Part shown: positions 27,243 through 36,427 of the stretch, piece after piece
Numbering within the stretch: the stretch's first letter is position 1
How the letters are laid out: each line of letters opens with the position of its first letter
Assembly (NCBI RefSeq): GCF_007754425.1
Contig: NZ_CP037452.1
Location: 62,001 to 126,000 of the forward strand
Reading direction: 5' to 3'
DNA length: 64,000 nt
Origin: Gimesia fumaroli
GTDB lineage: Bacteria; Planctomycetota; Planctomycetia; Planctomycetales; Planctomycetaceae
Notes under the pieces: generated by a model
Told to the model about the DNA's origin: nothing
The model's database searches: none
The model's input: the letters and a program-made list of their open reading frames with translations, nothing else
Made by a program: the position numbers and the translations under genes

Positions 27243-27593
27243 GGAAGCGATTCCTTACAATCGAAAAAGGGGCGGTTCACAGATCGGCAGTATGTTTTAA
27301 TTCTTTAAAAGATGGTAATGTGAGTCAAGTCGTCTGTCAAGAATATCTTTTAATTGTTTAAAAGATTGTTCTGACGAAGGTTCTTGAAAAAGAAAAACCG
27401 GATCGGCCGATTTCCAAAATGTTAACTGCGAAATTTCACGGTTTATTCACAGCAAGTTCAATAAAAAGTAATCCTTGTGCGAGTATGAGATTCTGTTCCC
27501 TTGGTTTGTTTCAGAAGGCCGGGCATGGTGGTACACTTCTGTAAGGCACGTTTACTTTGACGCGGTCAGCCGATATAGTAGAGGGCATTAGGA
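27243..27593. other. Divergent intergenic region between blaI pair 2 and the second propeller gene
   Basis: The left half holds the promoter and operators of blaI pair 2. The right half (27367-27593) precedes the propeller/methyltransferase gene; GAGGG at 27581-27585 is its ribosome binding site. A TATAGT at 27574-27579 lies too close to the start to be a convincing -10. No small gene was found. Confidence 0.5.
27295..27366 (-). promoter_or_regulatory. blaI pair 2 promoter and two TTTTAA-N4-TTAAAA operators
   Basis: Minus-strand boxes are TTGACA (27340-27335) and TACCAT (27317-27312) with a 17-bp spacer. Immediately downstream of the -10, TTTTAA-N4-TTAAAA lies at 27295-27310. Upstream of the -35, a longer perfect palindrome ATCTTTTAA-N4-TTAAAAGAT lies at 27345-27366. 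The centres are 53 bp apart. These are the only strong palindromes there, so they are the likely operators for the pair 2 repressor, and they do not follow the TACA/TGTA pattern. Confidence 0.75.
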
Positions 27594-30500
27594 ATGAAGA
27601 TCATGAGAGCAATTCGCAATCGGGCAGCAGGCGTTTTATTATTTCTTGTCACGCTTGGTGTCGGGATCTTTTCGACGGCGCTTTCTCTCAGTGCGGCTGA
27701 CTGGCCCACGTACCGGGCCGACGCACAACGCAGTGGATTCACGACGGACGGTCTTCCGGAAAAACTTGCGCTGCACTGGAGTCATCAAGCCGCACATTCA
27801 CCGCAGCCCGCCTGGCCGCGAAGTACGCGCTTGACTTATGACCGTGTGAATCATTGTGTGATTGCCGAGGGGCGGGTTTTCTTTGGCGATAGTGTGTCCG
27901 GGAAGGTTCAGGCACTGGATCTGAACACGGGAAAACCGATATGGGAATTTTTCACTGAAGGCCCCGTTCGTTTTGCACCAACGGCCTGGCGCGATCGACT
28001 GCTGGTGACCAGTGATGACGGTTTTCTTTATGCATTGCGTGTTAATGATGGAACTATGCTCTGGAAACACAGAGGCGGACCGAATGCACAGATGGCGGTG
28101 GGCAATGAGCGCGTGATATCCAAGTGGCCGGCCCGTGGTGCGGCAGCAGTGGTCAATGACGTGGTTTATTATGCAGCGGGGATCTGGCCCAGCGATGGAA
28201 TTTATCTATATGCCCTGAATGCAGAAACGGGGAAGCCAATCTGGTCGAACACGGACTCCGGCCAGATTTATATGCCTCAGCCGCACGGGGGGGCGAATGC
28301 CAACAGCGGCATTTCTGCGCAAGGATATCTGGCAGTCGCCGGTGATCATCTGCTGGTACCGGCGGGACGCGCGGTTCCGGCATCGATGAATCGTTTGAGC
28401 GGAAAATTCGAGTATTTTCACCTGCAGAAAAACCGGGCTCAGGGGGGCGGCGATACAATTGTTGCCGGCGATCTGTTTTTGAATAGTGGTGTTGTTTTCA
28501 AAGCAGCCGACGGTGCAGCGATTGCTAAGTCATCAGGTGGCCCGACGGTGGCTTTACCCGATGGTCTGGTTGAAGCCAGCAAAGGAAAAATAACACGCTA
28601 TCAATGGGTGGAAACTGAAAACCCGGATCGCAAAGGCAAGCTGGTCCGCTCAAAAGGACTCAAGCAGGTCTGGGCAGTTAAACAGTCTCACCCGAGTGCG
28701 GCGCTCATTATTGCGGGGGACAAAATTGTGTCCGGCTCTGATGGGTTTGTCGATCTGGTTGATCTGGAAGCGGGTAAGCCGCTCTGGTCAACACCCGTGG
28801 AAGGCGTGGCCTACGGTCTGGCGGCCAGTGATTCTCATCTGGTGGTGAGTACCGATCGGGGCAACGTTTATACCTTTGGTTCCGCAGCAGAATCCCTGGC
28901 TTCGAAAAACAACAAAGCACAGGTAGTGACATCACCGTATCCCGCCGATTCCGCAGCCGCCAAGGTGGCGGCTGAGATTGTCGAACGTACGAAGATCGAC
29001 AAAGGATATTGCTTTGACGTCGGTTGCGGTGATGGTGCATTGGCTTATGAGCTGGCGAACCGGACGCAGTTACGGATTGTTGCTGTTGAGTCGGATCCGA
29101 CGCTGGTGGCGCTGGCACGTCAGAAATTGACTGAGGCGGGCGTGTATGGATCGCGGGTCATGGTGTTGCAGCGTCCGCTTGATCAGACGCATGGGCCAAA
29201 CAAGGTCGCGAACCTGGTGGTCTCCGGCAGATCGGTTTCAGAGGGGAGCAACGGGCTTCCCATGCAGGAACTCAAACGATTGCAGCGACCGTACGGCGGG
29301 TATGTCTGTTATGGAAAACCGGGTAAATTGAACATCGAACGGCGGGGTGCCATTCAAGGGGCCGGCGAGTGGACGCACCAGTATGCAGACGCGGCGAACA
29401 CGCTGTGCAGTAATGACAAACTGGTTAACGGCCAGCTCAGCATGTTATGGTATCGGGATTTTGATTTTGTGATTCCCTCCCGCCATGGTCGTGGGCCGGC
29501 GCCATTGTTTTCGAGAGGGCGTCTGTTTCATGAAGGCAATGATGGTCTGATCGCCGTGGATGCTTATAACGGACATGAACTGTGGCGATTCCAGATTGAA
29601 GGTGTGCTGGTCGCTTATGATGGTGACGAACTGATGGGGGCTTCGGGCACCGGCAGCAATTATTGTCTGGGCGGCGATTTTGTGTTTATCCGGCATGAGC
29701 AGCGCTGCTTTCAACTGGACGCCGCCACGGGGAAAGTGGTGCATATCTTCGAAGTCCCGCCAGCCAAAGACCCCAAAGCAAAGGCAAACAAACAGCCTTG
29801 GGGTTATATTGCCTGGCATGACGGAATGTTAATCGGCTCGGCCGCTGATCCCAACCATGTCGTCGCGTATCGCTATCGTGCCACGACGGGTGATATGACA
29901 AAGCAACTTACCGAATCAAACCGATTGTTTGCCTTTGACACGAAAACCGGAAAATTGAAATGGCAGTATGATTCTGAAGATTCAATCCGTCACAATGCGA
30001 TTGCGATTGCCAACGAGAAACTTTATCTGATTGATCGTCCGCTGGCTGATTTTGATCGCACGAAAGAATCGAAACGCAACCCGATTCCCAAAACCGCCAA
30101 ACATGCCACCGGTCAGTTACTATGCTTAAGTATTCACGATGGTTATGTGCTGTGGAAAAATAAAGAAGATATCTACGGCACGATGATTGCCGTCAGTGCA
30201 GAGAATGACGCGCTGCTGATGAGCTATCAACCGACGAGTTTCCGACTCTCCTCGGAAAAAGGGGGACGATTAAGTGTCTTCAATAGTACGACTGGCGAGA
30301 AAACGTGGGAGGCGAAAGCGAATTACAGTTCTCGCCCGTTGATTAATGGGAAAACCGTGTATGCACAAGGGGGCGCCTGGAATTTGAAAACGGGCAAGCC
30401 GCAGCCTTTCAATTTTAAACGTTCCTACGGCTGCGGTGTTCTGGCGAGTTGCGAAAACATGATGTTCTTCCGGTCGGCGACGCTGGGGTATTTCGATTTC

Positions 30501-30665
30501 AACAAAAACAGCAGCATCGAAAACTACGGAGGCGTCCGCCCGGGTTGCTGGATCAATGCGATTCCTGCCGGCGGGCTGGTGCTGGTTCCCGATGCGTCCG
30601 CAGCCTGCAGTTGCAGTTACCTGAATAAGTCCTGGTTCGCGTTGGAAACGCAGGCAACACATTAA
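27594..30665 (+). CDS. Exported beta-propeller protein with inserted methyltransferase-like domain
   Basis: A 1023-residue protein with a signal peptide (residues 1-34, ending LSAAD). DWPTYRADAQRSGFTTDGLP opens a PQQ/quinoprotein-like propeller that runs to about residue 450 with repeated GKPIWEF- and YALNAETGKPIW-type blades. Around residues 465-560 a Rossmann segment appears: YCFDVGCGDGALAYEL, IVAVESDPTLVALARQKL and VYGSRVMVLQRP, which are SAM-methyltransferase motifs I and II. A second propeller (DAYNGHELWRFQIEG and onward) fills residues 600-1015, ending CSCSY. It is a paralogue of the protein at 1-3573, without the malectin-like end. A methyltransferase fold in an exported protein is odd, as SAM is cytosolic; a non-catalytic role is possible. 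Confidence 0.88.
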   Translation: MKIMRAIRNRAAGVLLFLVTLGVGIFSTALSLSAADWPTYRADAQRSGFTTDGLPEKLALHWSHQAAHSPQPAWPRSTRLTYDRVNHCVIAEGRVFFGDSVSGKVQALDLNTGKPIWEFFTEGPVRFAPTAWRDRLLVTSDDGFLYALRVNDGTMLWKHRGGPNAQMAVGNERVISKWPARGAAAVVNDVVYYAAGIWPSDGIYLYALNAETGKPIWSNTDSGQIYMPQPHGGANANSGISAQGYLAVAGDHLLVPAGRAVPASMNRLSGKFEYFHLQKNRAQGGGDTIVAGDLFLNSGVVFKAADGAAIAKSSGGPTVALPDGLVEASKGKITRYQWVETENPDRKGKLVRSKGLKQVWAVKQSHPSAALIIAGDKIVSGSDGFVDLVDLEAGKPLWSTPVEGVAYGLAASDSHLVVSTDRGNVYTFGSAAESLASKNNKAQVVTSPYPADSAAAKVAAEIVERTKIDKGYCFDVGCGDGALAYELANRTQLRIVAVESDPTLVALARQKLTEAGVYGSRVMVLQRPLDQTHGPNKVANLVVSGRSVSEGSNGLPMQELKRLQRPYGGYVCYGKPGKLNIERRGAIQGAGEWTHQYADAANTLCSNDKLVNGQLSMLWYRDFDFVIPSRHGRGPAPLFSRGRLFHEGNDGLIAVDAYNGHELWRFQIEGVLVAYDGDELMGASGTGSNYCLGGDFVFIRHEQRCFQLDAATGKVVHIFEVPPAKDPKAKANKQPWGYIAWHDGMLIGSAADPNHVVAYRYRATTGDMTKQLTESNRLFAFDTKTGKLKWQYDSEDSIRHNAIAIANEKLYLIDRPLADFDRTKESKRNPIPKTAKHATGQLLCLSIHDGYVLWKNKEDIYGTMIAVSAENDALLMSYQPTSFRLSSEKGGRLSVFNSTTGEKTWEAKANYSSRPLINGKTVYAQGGAWNLKTGKPQPFNFKRSYGCGVLASCENMMFFRSATLGYFDFNKNSSIENYGGVRPGCWINAIPAGGLVLVPDASAACSCSYLNKSWFALETQATH

Positions 30666-30671
30666 GCCGCA

Positions 30672-31943
30672 TCATTTTGATTTCTGCAGCCATTCGATAC
30701 CCTGTCGAATATTGGCGTACACGTTCCCTTTCCAGCCGTGACCGCCAGGATAGTTTACCAGAGTTGTGTGCACGTCTGCATTCGAGAGTGTTTCTTGAGC
30801 GGCTTGCGCCATCCAGTAAGGACAAATTTTGTCGTCAGGCGAATGCAACACATATATGCTGCGTGCTTTGGCGTTCTTCGGGTCAGGCAGCTGTTTTGGT
30901 TTAAAGACGGACATGGCGATCAGGGCACCATTGACCTGAGTCTCTTTTTTCATCACGGTCGCATAGGCGGCTGGGCCACCGGAGGACCAGGCCAGCAGGT
31001 AAATGCGCCGGGGATCGATTTTGTATTTTTTGCTGACATCCTCAATGACCGCCTCAATCAGTTCTTCGGTGCTGTACTGCATGTCGTCAGTCTTGCTGTC
31101 TATCGTAGGCCAGACGATTTTTTGATTGGACGTCCACTGTCTGGCCAGCGGTTGTGCCAGGACAAAGTCCTCACTGAGCGCGTTCTCATGAATCCGTTTT
31201 ACGAACGGATGGAAGTCAGCCGAACCATCGCCGCCGGGGAGTACGATCAGTAGCGACTGCTCTTTTTCCGCAGCGGATTTGGCTTTAGGGGGAACTAACA
31301 GATACTGGCCGACCCCTTTTCCGGCTTTAACTTCGATGGCCTTTTCATTTTTTGGTTTTGTCTCTTTCGCAGTTGGGGTGGAACCAGCGAAGCTTACTTC
31401 AAGATCATCAAACCAGACTTTTCCGGGCCCGTAGATTTGCAGTGCGATGGCAATCTGCTTTGTTTTTTCGGGGATGGAGACGGTACCGGAATATTCTTTC
31501 CAGTTATGATTCGCGGGGGCATCGCCGGCTTGTTTTACGCCGATATAGCTGGCCCATTCGTGACCGAGACTGGATCGATTTGCGTCGAGAAACTGCACAT
31601 CGATGATGGCTTTGGTGGTCCGCTCGGCCCGGACCTGGCATTTAATCTGCAACGTTTTTGAGTCGCCGTTATAAGGCACAATTCGATACCACTGTGCGAT
31701 CGGAAAATAACGTCGTGCGGTTTTTTGTAATGACAGGCTGCGTTTGCCTGATTTCCCGCGTCCTTTGTCATATACGTATCTGACTCCCGGCAGATTGGCG
31801 CCACTCTTCCAGCCATCGGGTGTTGTTTTTCCCTTTTCAAAGCTGTCTTTCAACAACACATTTGCTTCTTCCGAAAAAGCGAATCCGGTAGGGAGTAGTA
31901 TGAAAGCTGTCAAAAACATCGCGTATCGTGTCAGTTGCTGCAT
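30672..31943 (-). CDS. Exported esterase / PHB-depolymerase-like alpha/beta hydrolase with N-terminal beta-sandwich
   Basis: A 423-residue protein with a signal peptide (MFLTAFILLPTGFAFS). Residues ~28-185 form a carbohydrate-binding-like sandwich (LLKDSFEKGKTTPDGW, WFDDLEVSF). Residues ~205-423 form an alpha/beta hydrolase: LLIVLPGGDGSADFHPFV, then nucleophile motif LLAWSSGGPAA, the acidic residue in HSPDDKICPYW and the histidine in GGHGWKG. It resembles feruloyl- and acetyl-esterases secreted against plant or algal polysaccharides. Its stop lies 6 bp from the end of the convergent propeller gene, so the transcripts probably overlap. Confidence 0.85.
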   Translation of the reverse strand: MQQLTRYAMFLTAFILLPTGFAFSEEANVLLKDSFEKGKTTPDGWKSGANLPGVRYVYDKGRGKSGKRSLSLQKTARRYFPIAQWYRIVPYNGDSKTLQIKCQVRAERTTKAIIDVQFLDANRSSLGHEWASYIGVKQAGDAPANHNWKEYSGTVSIPEKTKQIAIALQIYGPGKVWFDDLEVSFAGSTPTAKETKPKNEKAIEVKAGKGVGQYLLVPPKAKSAAEKEQSLLIVLPGGDGSADFHPFVKRIHENALSEDFVLAQPLARQWTSNQKIVWPTIDSKTDDMQYSTEELIEAVIEDVSKKYKIDPRRIYLLAWSSGGPAAYATVMKKETQVNGALIAMSVFKPKQLPDPKNAKARSIYVLHSPDDKICPYWMAQAAQETLSNADVHTTLVNYPGGHGWKGNVYANIRQGIEWLQKSK

Positions 31944-32030
31944 GGTCGGTTCCTTTTATTTTCTCAGTTTCTGCGCGTACCTTTTACGCAATAAGCTGGC
32001 AAGTTTTCAAAATTCAGAGATTGGAGATGA

Positions 32031-33008
32031 TTATCCGTCGTCGAGTTTATCGTTTTCGGAAGGAGTCAGCACAAGTTCATTTGCTTTCTGCGGAACCACC
32101 AGTTGCCGGGTCTGCCAGTCGCTGTCGGGAAAGCGGACATACACGGTGACGTGTTCGCCTGGCAGAAAATGGGGCATCGAAACTGTTCCCGTCGCATTCG
32201 ACTTTTGCACAATTGGTTCGGCACTGCAGAAATATACGCAGTGCTCAGCACCATTTTTGTCAACCCGTTCGAAGGGAAACGCGCTGACGCCCGCGATGGG
32301 CGTGCCATCATGGGACTCGAACCGCAGAACAAACGGCGCGGTTTCTTTTAACTGGAAGCGAACCGGTTTCAGGCTTCCTTGGCGCATGGAAATATATTCT
32401 GACTGCAGCAGATGGCCTTCGGCGAGTGCTGCGATTTGGACTTCATAGTCCTGCTGTGGTGGATACGCATTTTTAATCAGAAACGTTCCGTCGGCATGGG
32501 TGATTGCCGTATAGGAATTCTGCCGGAATCCATTGGGTGGCCAGGTTTTGACGACGGCCAGGACATGAGCCGCATTCACCGGTTTCCCACGATCAGTAAC
32601 GACCGTTCCCCGAATGACTCCATTCGTTTCTGCCAGCGAATACCCTGAAGGAGCGAGCGCAGCGAGATCAGAGTTCGTCGCGGATTTGTTTTGTGTGTAA
32701 AACCAGAACAGGAATCCGACGGCACAGATCAGACCCAGCGTGAGGATCTGATGGATCCGATGCCAGAAAACGTGTCGCGAAAGGGAGACGTGACAGCAAT
32801 CCTGAACGACGGAATTGACGTCGCCAAATTGTTCTAGAGCCGTCTGCTGTGATTTCTGTTGATCCATGCCGGCTTCGCATTTTTCTTCCGCACTGGACGA
32901 CAGATGAAAGGCAATTTCTTCGCGGATTTCATTCATCTCTCGATCTGCGTGTGCAATCAGTGGCAAACGCAGATAAGAAAACAGGGTCTGAATCCAGTTT
33001 CGAAGCAT
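32031..33008 (-). CDS. Permease-prefix (HAAS-like) membrane protein with carboxypeptidase-regulatory domains
   Basis: A 325-residue protein. Residues 1-75 (LIAHADREMNEIREEIAFHL, then SQQTALEQFGDVNSVV) match the permease-prefix/HAAS-type helical domain typically encoded next to PadR regulators. A TM segment is at about residues 92-110. The external part has at least two Ig-like carboxypeptidase-regulatory domains (GTVVTDRGKPVNAAHVLAVV; then FRLESHDGTPIAGVSAFPF-like). The gene follows padR with a 1-bp gap (TGA-C-ATG), so the pair is coupled. In the usual arrangement the prefix domain is fused to an ABC permease; here it is joined to Ig-like repeats instead. Confidence 0.8.
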   Translation of the reverse strand: MLRNWIQTLFSYLRLPLIAHADREMNEIREEIAFHLSSSAEEKCEAGMDQQKSQQTALEQFGDVNSVVQDCCHVSLSRHVFWHRIHQILTLGLICAVGFLFWFYTQNKSATNSDLAALAPSGYSLAETNGVIRGTVVTDRGKPVNAAHVLAVVKTWPPNGFRQNSYTAITHADGTFLIKNAYPPQQDYEVQIAALAEGHLLQSEYISMRQGSLKPVRFQLKETAPFVLRFESHDGTPIAGVSAFPFERVDKNGAEHCVYFCSAEPIVQKSNATGTVSMPHFLPGEHVTVYVRFPDSDWQTRQLVVPQKANELVLTPSENDKLDDG

Positions 33009-33009
33009 G

Positions 33010-33357
33010 TCAGGCCTCCGCGAGATTCGAGTTTAATACCAGGCTGATCGCATCCACTAAGTGGGACCATGCCTGAACTTCCGATTTGAGCTGAGTCCGG
33101 CCCGTAGCCGTCAACTGATAATATTTCGCACGGCGATTACTTTCGGAGAGGCCCCATTCCGACTTGATCCAGCCACGCTTCTGCATCCGATGCAAGGCAG
33201 GATACAGCGACCCTTCTTCAACTTGTAACGCCTGTTTGGTCGTGACCTGAATCCATTTCGCTACGCCATACCCGTGTCGCGGACCATCAAGCAAGCTTTT
33301 CAGGATCAACATATCCAGCGTGCCTTGCAGCAAATCGGCTTTTCGTTTTTCGGCCAT
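33010..33357 (-). CDS. PadR family transcriptional regulator
   Basis: A 115-residue PadR protein: LLQGTLDMLILKSLLDGPRHGYGVAKWI, then QVEEGSLYPALHRMQKRGWIKSEWG, the winged helix with its wing, and YYQLTATGRTQL. It belongs to the short PadR subfamily-2 type paired with HAAS/permease-prefix genes, and the expected target is its own operon. A perfect inverted repeat lies across the promoter upstream. It is the first gene of the padR-permease-prefix pair. Confidence 0.93.
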   Translation of the reverse strand: MAEKRKADLLQGTLDMLILKSLLDGPRHGYGVAKWIQVTTKQALQVEEGSLYPALHRMQKRGWIKSEWGLSESNRRAKYYQLTATGRTQLKSEVQAWSHLVDAISLVLNSNLAEA

Positions 33358-33376
33358 ATTCGTCTCCCCATGAATG

Positions 33377-33415
33377 TCTAGGGAAGAGTATTGCCGGGCT
33401 CCCCTAGAATGTCAA
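33377..33415 (-). promoter_or_regulatory. padR promoter with TCTAGGG-N18-CCCTAGA inverted repeat
   Basis: Minus-strand -35 TTGACA (33415-33410) and -10 AATACT (33392-33387) are 17 bp apart. TCTAGGG (33408-33402) sits just after the -35 and CCCTAGA (33383-33377) just after the -10, giving 7-bp inverted arms 18 bp apart. This is a likely PadR autoregulatory operator. A related direct repeat ATGTC-(T/A)-AGGGAA starts at 33374 and 33409. Confidence 0.65.
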
Positions 33416-33442
33416 GGGAAAACTTATGATTTGTATTTTCAA

Positions 33443-36427
33443 CTACTGTTTAAGTGCTGCTTCGACTGTTTCTTTTATTTCAAGCCACTTGTTCGAGGAA
33501 GCTGCAAGACGCCCATCCGGTCCGATCAGGTAGTAGATGGGAACGGAACTGATGGCGAGCTGTCGTGCCATATCGGATCGAGCACCGAGGTAGTTTTGTG
33601 CCCAGTCCCAGTGGTTTTTCTCAACGAGAATTTCCGCATCGGCGGGGCGTTGATCAATATTCAAACCGACGAATGTGATGGGTTTGTCGGCAAGCTGTGC
33701 CGCCGTCGCCTTGATATCAGGCATACTTTTGAGGCAGGGAACGCACCAGCTGGCCCAGACCTGCATCAAAACATAGCGCCCCTTCATGTCATTGATGGTA
33801 TGTTCTCGGCCTGTGGTATCGGTGAATTTGTAGGAAGTCATATATTGTCCGACGCGGGGACCGACACGACAGGGGACTTCAATCAAACCCAGGTCTTTCG
33901 TGCCCGATTTGATATCGTTTGCAGTCACATTGACGGGGATCACTTTTGCCCCGATGGTTTCCACCAGACAACCGGCGGGTTGTTCGTACAAGCGCAATAA
34001 GAGATCGTAGTCTCCCGGTGGGACGCCGCCGATTTGCAGCTGGCCCTCGGGGGCGAGTTTGACAAAATAGTATTGGTGCGTTTTGAGCCAGCTGTAAAAA
34101 TTCGGATCGAGACCCCACGCTGGTTGGACAGGGCCTTTGGGATCAAAGCTCAATTCCGGAAAATCATTCGGCAGAGGTATGCCACCATCACGGCGGATCA
34201 GATAATTGAGCGACCAGTTTTTGTTCAACTCAACTTCGCCTCTACCTGTGGCCACGACGGTCCCTTTCAGAGTGGCTCCCGTCTCGCCGAGAGCGATTGT
34301 CTTATGATCGCCCGGCTGGAGATCGAGGGGCATCGATTGACTGGACGTGAGTGGCGAATTCTCCCAGGGGCCCAGATACGCCTGCACGGCACCCGCGATG
34401 GGAGGCAGACGCTTGAATTCAAAGCGACCTTCTGCATCGGTTTGCGTATGAAAGGAATCCTGGAAGCGCGGTTCTCCCAGTTTTCGGTCCTGTACTGTCT
34501 TAAATAGAATCAATTGATTCGGGACCGGTTTTCCTGCCTGGAATAATCTGCCGGAAATTTGAGCCCAGGGTTGTATAGTAATCGTCCCGATGTCTTCGTC
34601 TGGTTGTCGAACGATTTCTGCAAAGCCGGATTTATGGAGGGCACGAATGCGGGTTGGTTCGAACGTTGCGGCAATCTGGAATTGGCCGTCAGAAGATGTT
34701 TTGAGGGGAATTCCACTCCAGTCGAATTCGTTGTTTTGCATCATCGGGACAATGCTGGGGGTGCCTGCAATGACCGTTGCACCTGAGACCGGTTTACCTG
34801 AACCATCGACGACCCTTCCTGTACGAGGCTTTGCCGGTTTCAGAGAAAAGTCCTGAGTGACCGGTCCTTCACCAAGTCCGAATGAATTTTTACTGATTGC
34901 CGATCGATAACCGTCGGCTTCAATGCGAATCAGGTGGCGACGGTCACGCATGCCGCCATTCAACATAATTTGATACTGGCCCTCTTTTCCCGGTACGGTA
35001 TTTTGAAACGAGGTCGACAAAAACTCCGGACGAAATTCAATGACGGGGATCACGCGAAAGTGTTTCACTGATTTTCCCGTTTGCGCATCAGTCACTTTCC
35101 CTGTCGCAATCAGCGGCTGATCCAGTTTGATGACATGTGCTGTTTCTCTGGCGGTCAGTGTTACCTCTTTCGAAGCGAAGGGCCGGGCAGAGATCAAATA
35201 AGTGACCCCGTCATCGGGAGCCCAGTCCCAGATATAGATGCCGTTTTCATTGGCACGTGTAGGAATCCGGGAATTGAGTACATTCGAATGTCGCCAGTTA
35301 TACAATGATTCTGCACCGCGCCATCCCCTCAGACTCACGCGGGCCTTGGGGACCGGTTTGCCGTGGGAATCAACAATCTTCAGTGTGAGCGTTTTTCCCG
35401 GCTTCATCGTGAATGTGAGGTCGTCCATGGATTTGCCCACATTGACAATCTGACGGATCGGTTGAAAGCCCGGAGTCACGACTGTGATGGGGTGTTTTCC
35501 CGGCGGGAGGGGAATGGTTTTAAAATGTCCCTGCTCGTCGATTTCCACTTCATGCACCGTAGGGCCATAGTACGGTTCGTCGTGCCAGACAATGATGCCT
35601 TTCGTGATGGGATCTCCAGCGGTATTTAAGACCGTCCCTTTTACGGCAATGCCTTGATGCATGACAATTTTAGCAGTGCCGTCTCTCAGCATGGTGGTGG
35701 TGACATGTTGCTGAGTTTGAAGCCCTCCCCATTCCGCATCACTAAGATAGTCGGGATGTGTCAACTTAAGGAGGAATTGAAAATCGTCTCCCGCCCGTTT
35801 AGCGGGTGCGTTTGTGATCTTCCATTTTCCTGATTTGTCAGTCACGGCAGTGGCATCTACGTTAATCCTGGCTTGGGGATCACCAGTCCTCACGACCTTT
35901 GGACCCAATTCTTCGCTTACATCAACAGTCACATTGGGAATCGGTTTCCCACTTTCGTTGATCACAATCCCGCTTAACTTTGTTCCCCGGGCGAGTTGAA
36001 ATTCAAATGAATCGGGAATTTTTGTCACTTCGCCCTGTGGGCCTTTATCGAAATCGACGAATTCGGGAACAAAATCTGGCTTGCTGACCCACAGTCGCAG
36101 GCCGGTGACGTGATGGGAGAGCTTATATTTGGCAATGCCTGTGGAATTCGTAACCAGATTGGAATTGGAGATTTTGGTGTTTTTAGAACTGTCAAGATAA
36201 ACGAGATTCGCAAACAGCTTCGCTCCTTCGAGGGGCTTACCGTGTTCGTCGCGTACATGAAATTCCACGCTTCGAGTTTCATAATCGATACTGTTTTTCG
36301 TTGCGTTTTTTTCCTGCGCCGGTAGTTGTGCGATTCCCCAGATCGAGATGCTAACGATCAATAATACGAGACGTGTGCGTAAGGGAGAGGCTGTCATTAT
36401 AACTGTTGGCAACGGGCTGATTCGCAT
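33443..36427 (-). CDS. Carboxypeptidase-regulatory repeat protein with C-terminal TlpA-like thioredoxin domain
   Basis: Start set at ATG 36427 (GGAG about 6 nt upstream); GTG 36469 lies before it. The ~994-residue product has a signal peptide (LVLLIVSISIWGIAQLPAQ). From residue ~45 to ~850 it holds about eight Ig-like carboxypeptidase-regulatory domains (VHVRDEHGKPLEGAKL-like, LSGIVINESGKPIPNVTVDV, VSGATVIAGTP). The last ~140 residues are a TlpA/ResA-like domain: YVLMQVWASWCVPCLKSMP with the CVPC active site, FVGLNID and the cis-proline loop SVPIYYLIGPDGRL. Redox activity on extracytoplasmic thiols or cytochromes is expected for TlpA domains; the repeats may present or anchor it. Confidence 0.87.
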   Translation of the reverse strand: MRISPLPTVIMTASPLRTRLVLLIVSISIWGIAQLPAQEKNATKNSIDYETRSVEFHVRDEHGKPLEGAKLFANLVYLDSSKNTKISNSNLVTNSTGIAKYKLSHHVTGLRLWVSKPDFVPEFVDFDKGPQGEVTKIPDSFEFQLARGTKLSGIVINESGKPIPNVTVDVSEELGPKVVRTGDPQARINVDATAVTDKSGKWKITNAPAKRAGDDFQFLLKLTHPDYLSDAEWGGLQTQQHVTTTMLRDGTAKIVMHQGIAVKGTVLNTAGDPITKGIIVWHDEPYYGPTVHEVEIDEQGHFKTIPLPPGKHPITVVTPGFQPIRQIVNVGKSMDDLTFTMKPGKTLTLKIVDSHGKPVPKARVSLRGWRGAESLYNWRHSNVLNSRIPTRANENGIYIWDWAPDDGVTYLISARPFASKEVTLTARETAHVIKLDQPLIATGKVTDAQTGKSVKHFRVIPVIEFRPEFLSTSFQNTVPGKEGQYQIMLNGGMRDRRHLIRIEADGYRSAISKNSFGLGEGPVTQDFSLKPAKPRTGRVVDGSGKPVSGATVIAGTPSIVPMMQNNEFDWSGIPLKTSSDGQFQIAATFEPTRIRALHKSGFAEIVRQPDEDIGTITIQPWAQISGRLFQAGKPVPNQLILFKTVQDRKLGEPRFQDSFHTQTDAEGRFEFKRLPPIAGAVQAYLGPWENSPLTSSQSMPLDLQPGDHKTIALGETGATLKGTVVATGRGEVELNKNWSLNYLIRRDGGIPLPNDFPELSFDPKGPVQPAWGLDPNFYSWLKTHQYYFVKLAPEGQLQIGGVPPGDYDLLLRLYEQPAGCLVETIGAKVIPVNVTANDIKSGTKDLGLIEVPCRVGPRVGQYMTSYKFTDTTGREHTINDMKGRYVLMQVWASWCVPCLKSMPDIKATAAQLADKPITFVGLNIDQRPADAEILVEKNHWDWAQNYLGARSDMARQLAISSVPIYYLIGPDGRLAASSNKWLEIKETVEAALKQ

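Noticed and set aside
31744-32448. A 234-codon plus-strand frame
   Set aside because: Spans the gap and antisense of two real minus-strand genes; no domain evidence.
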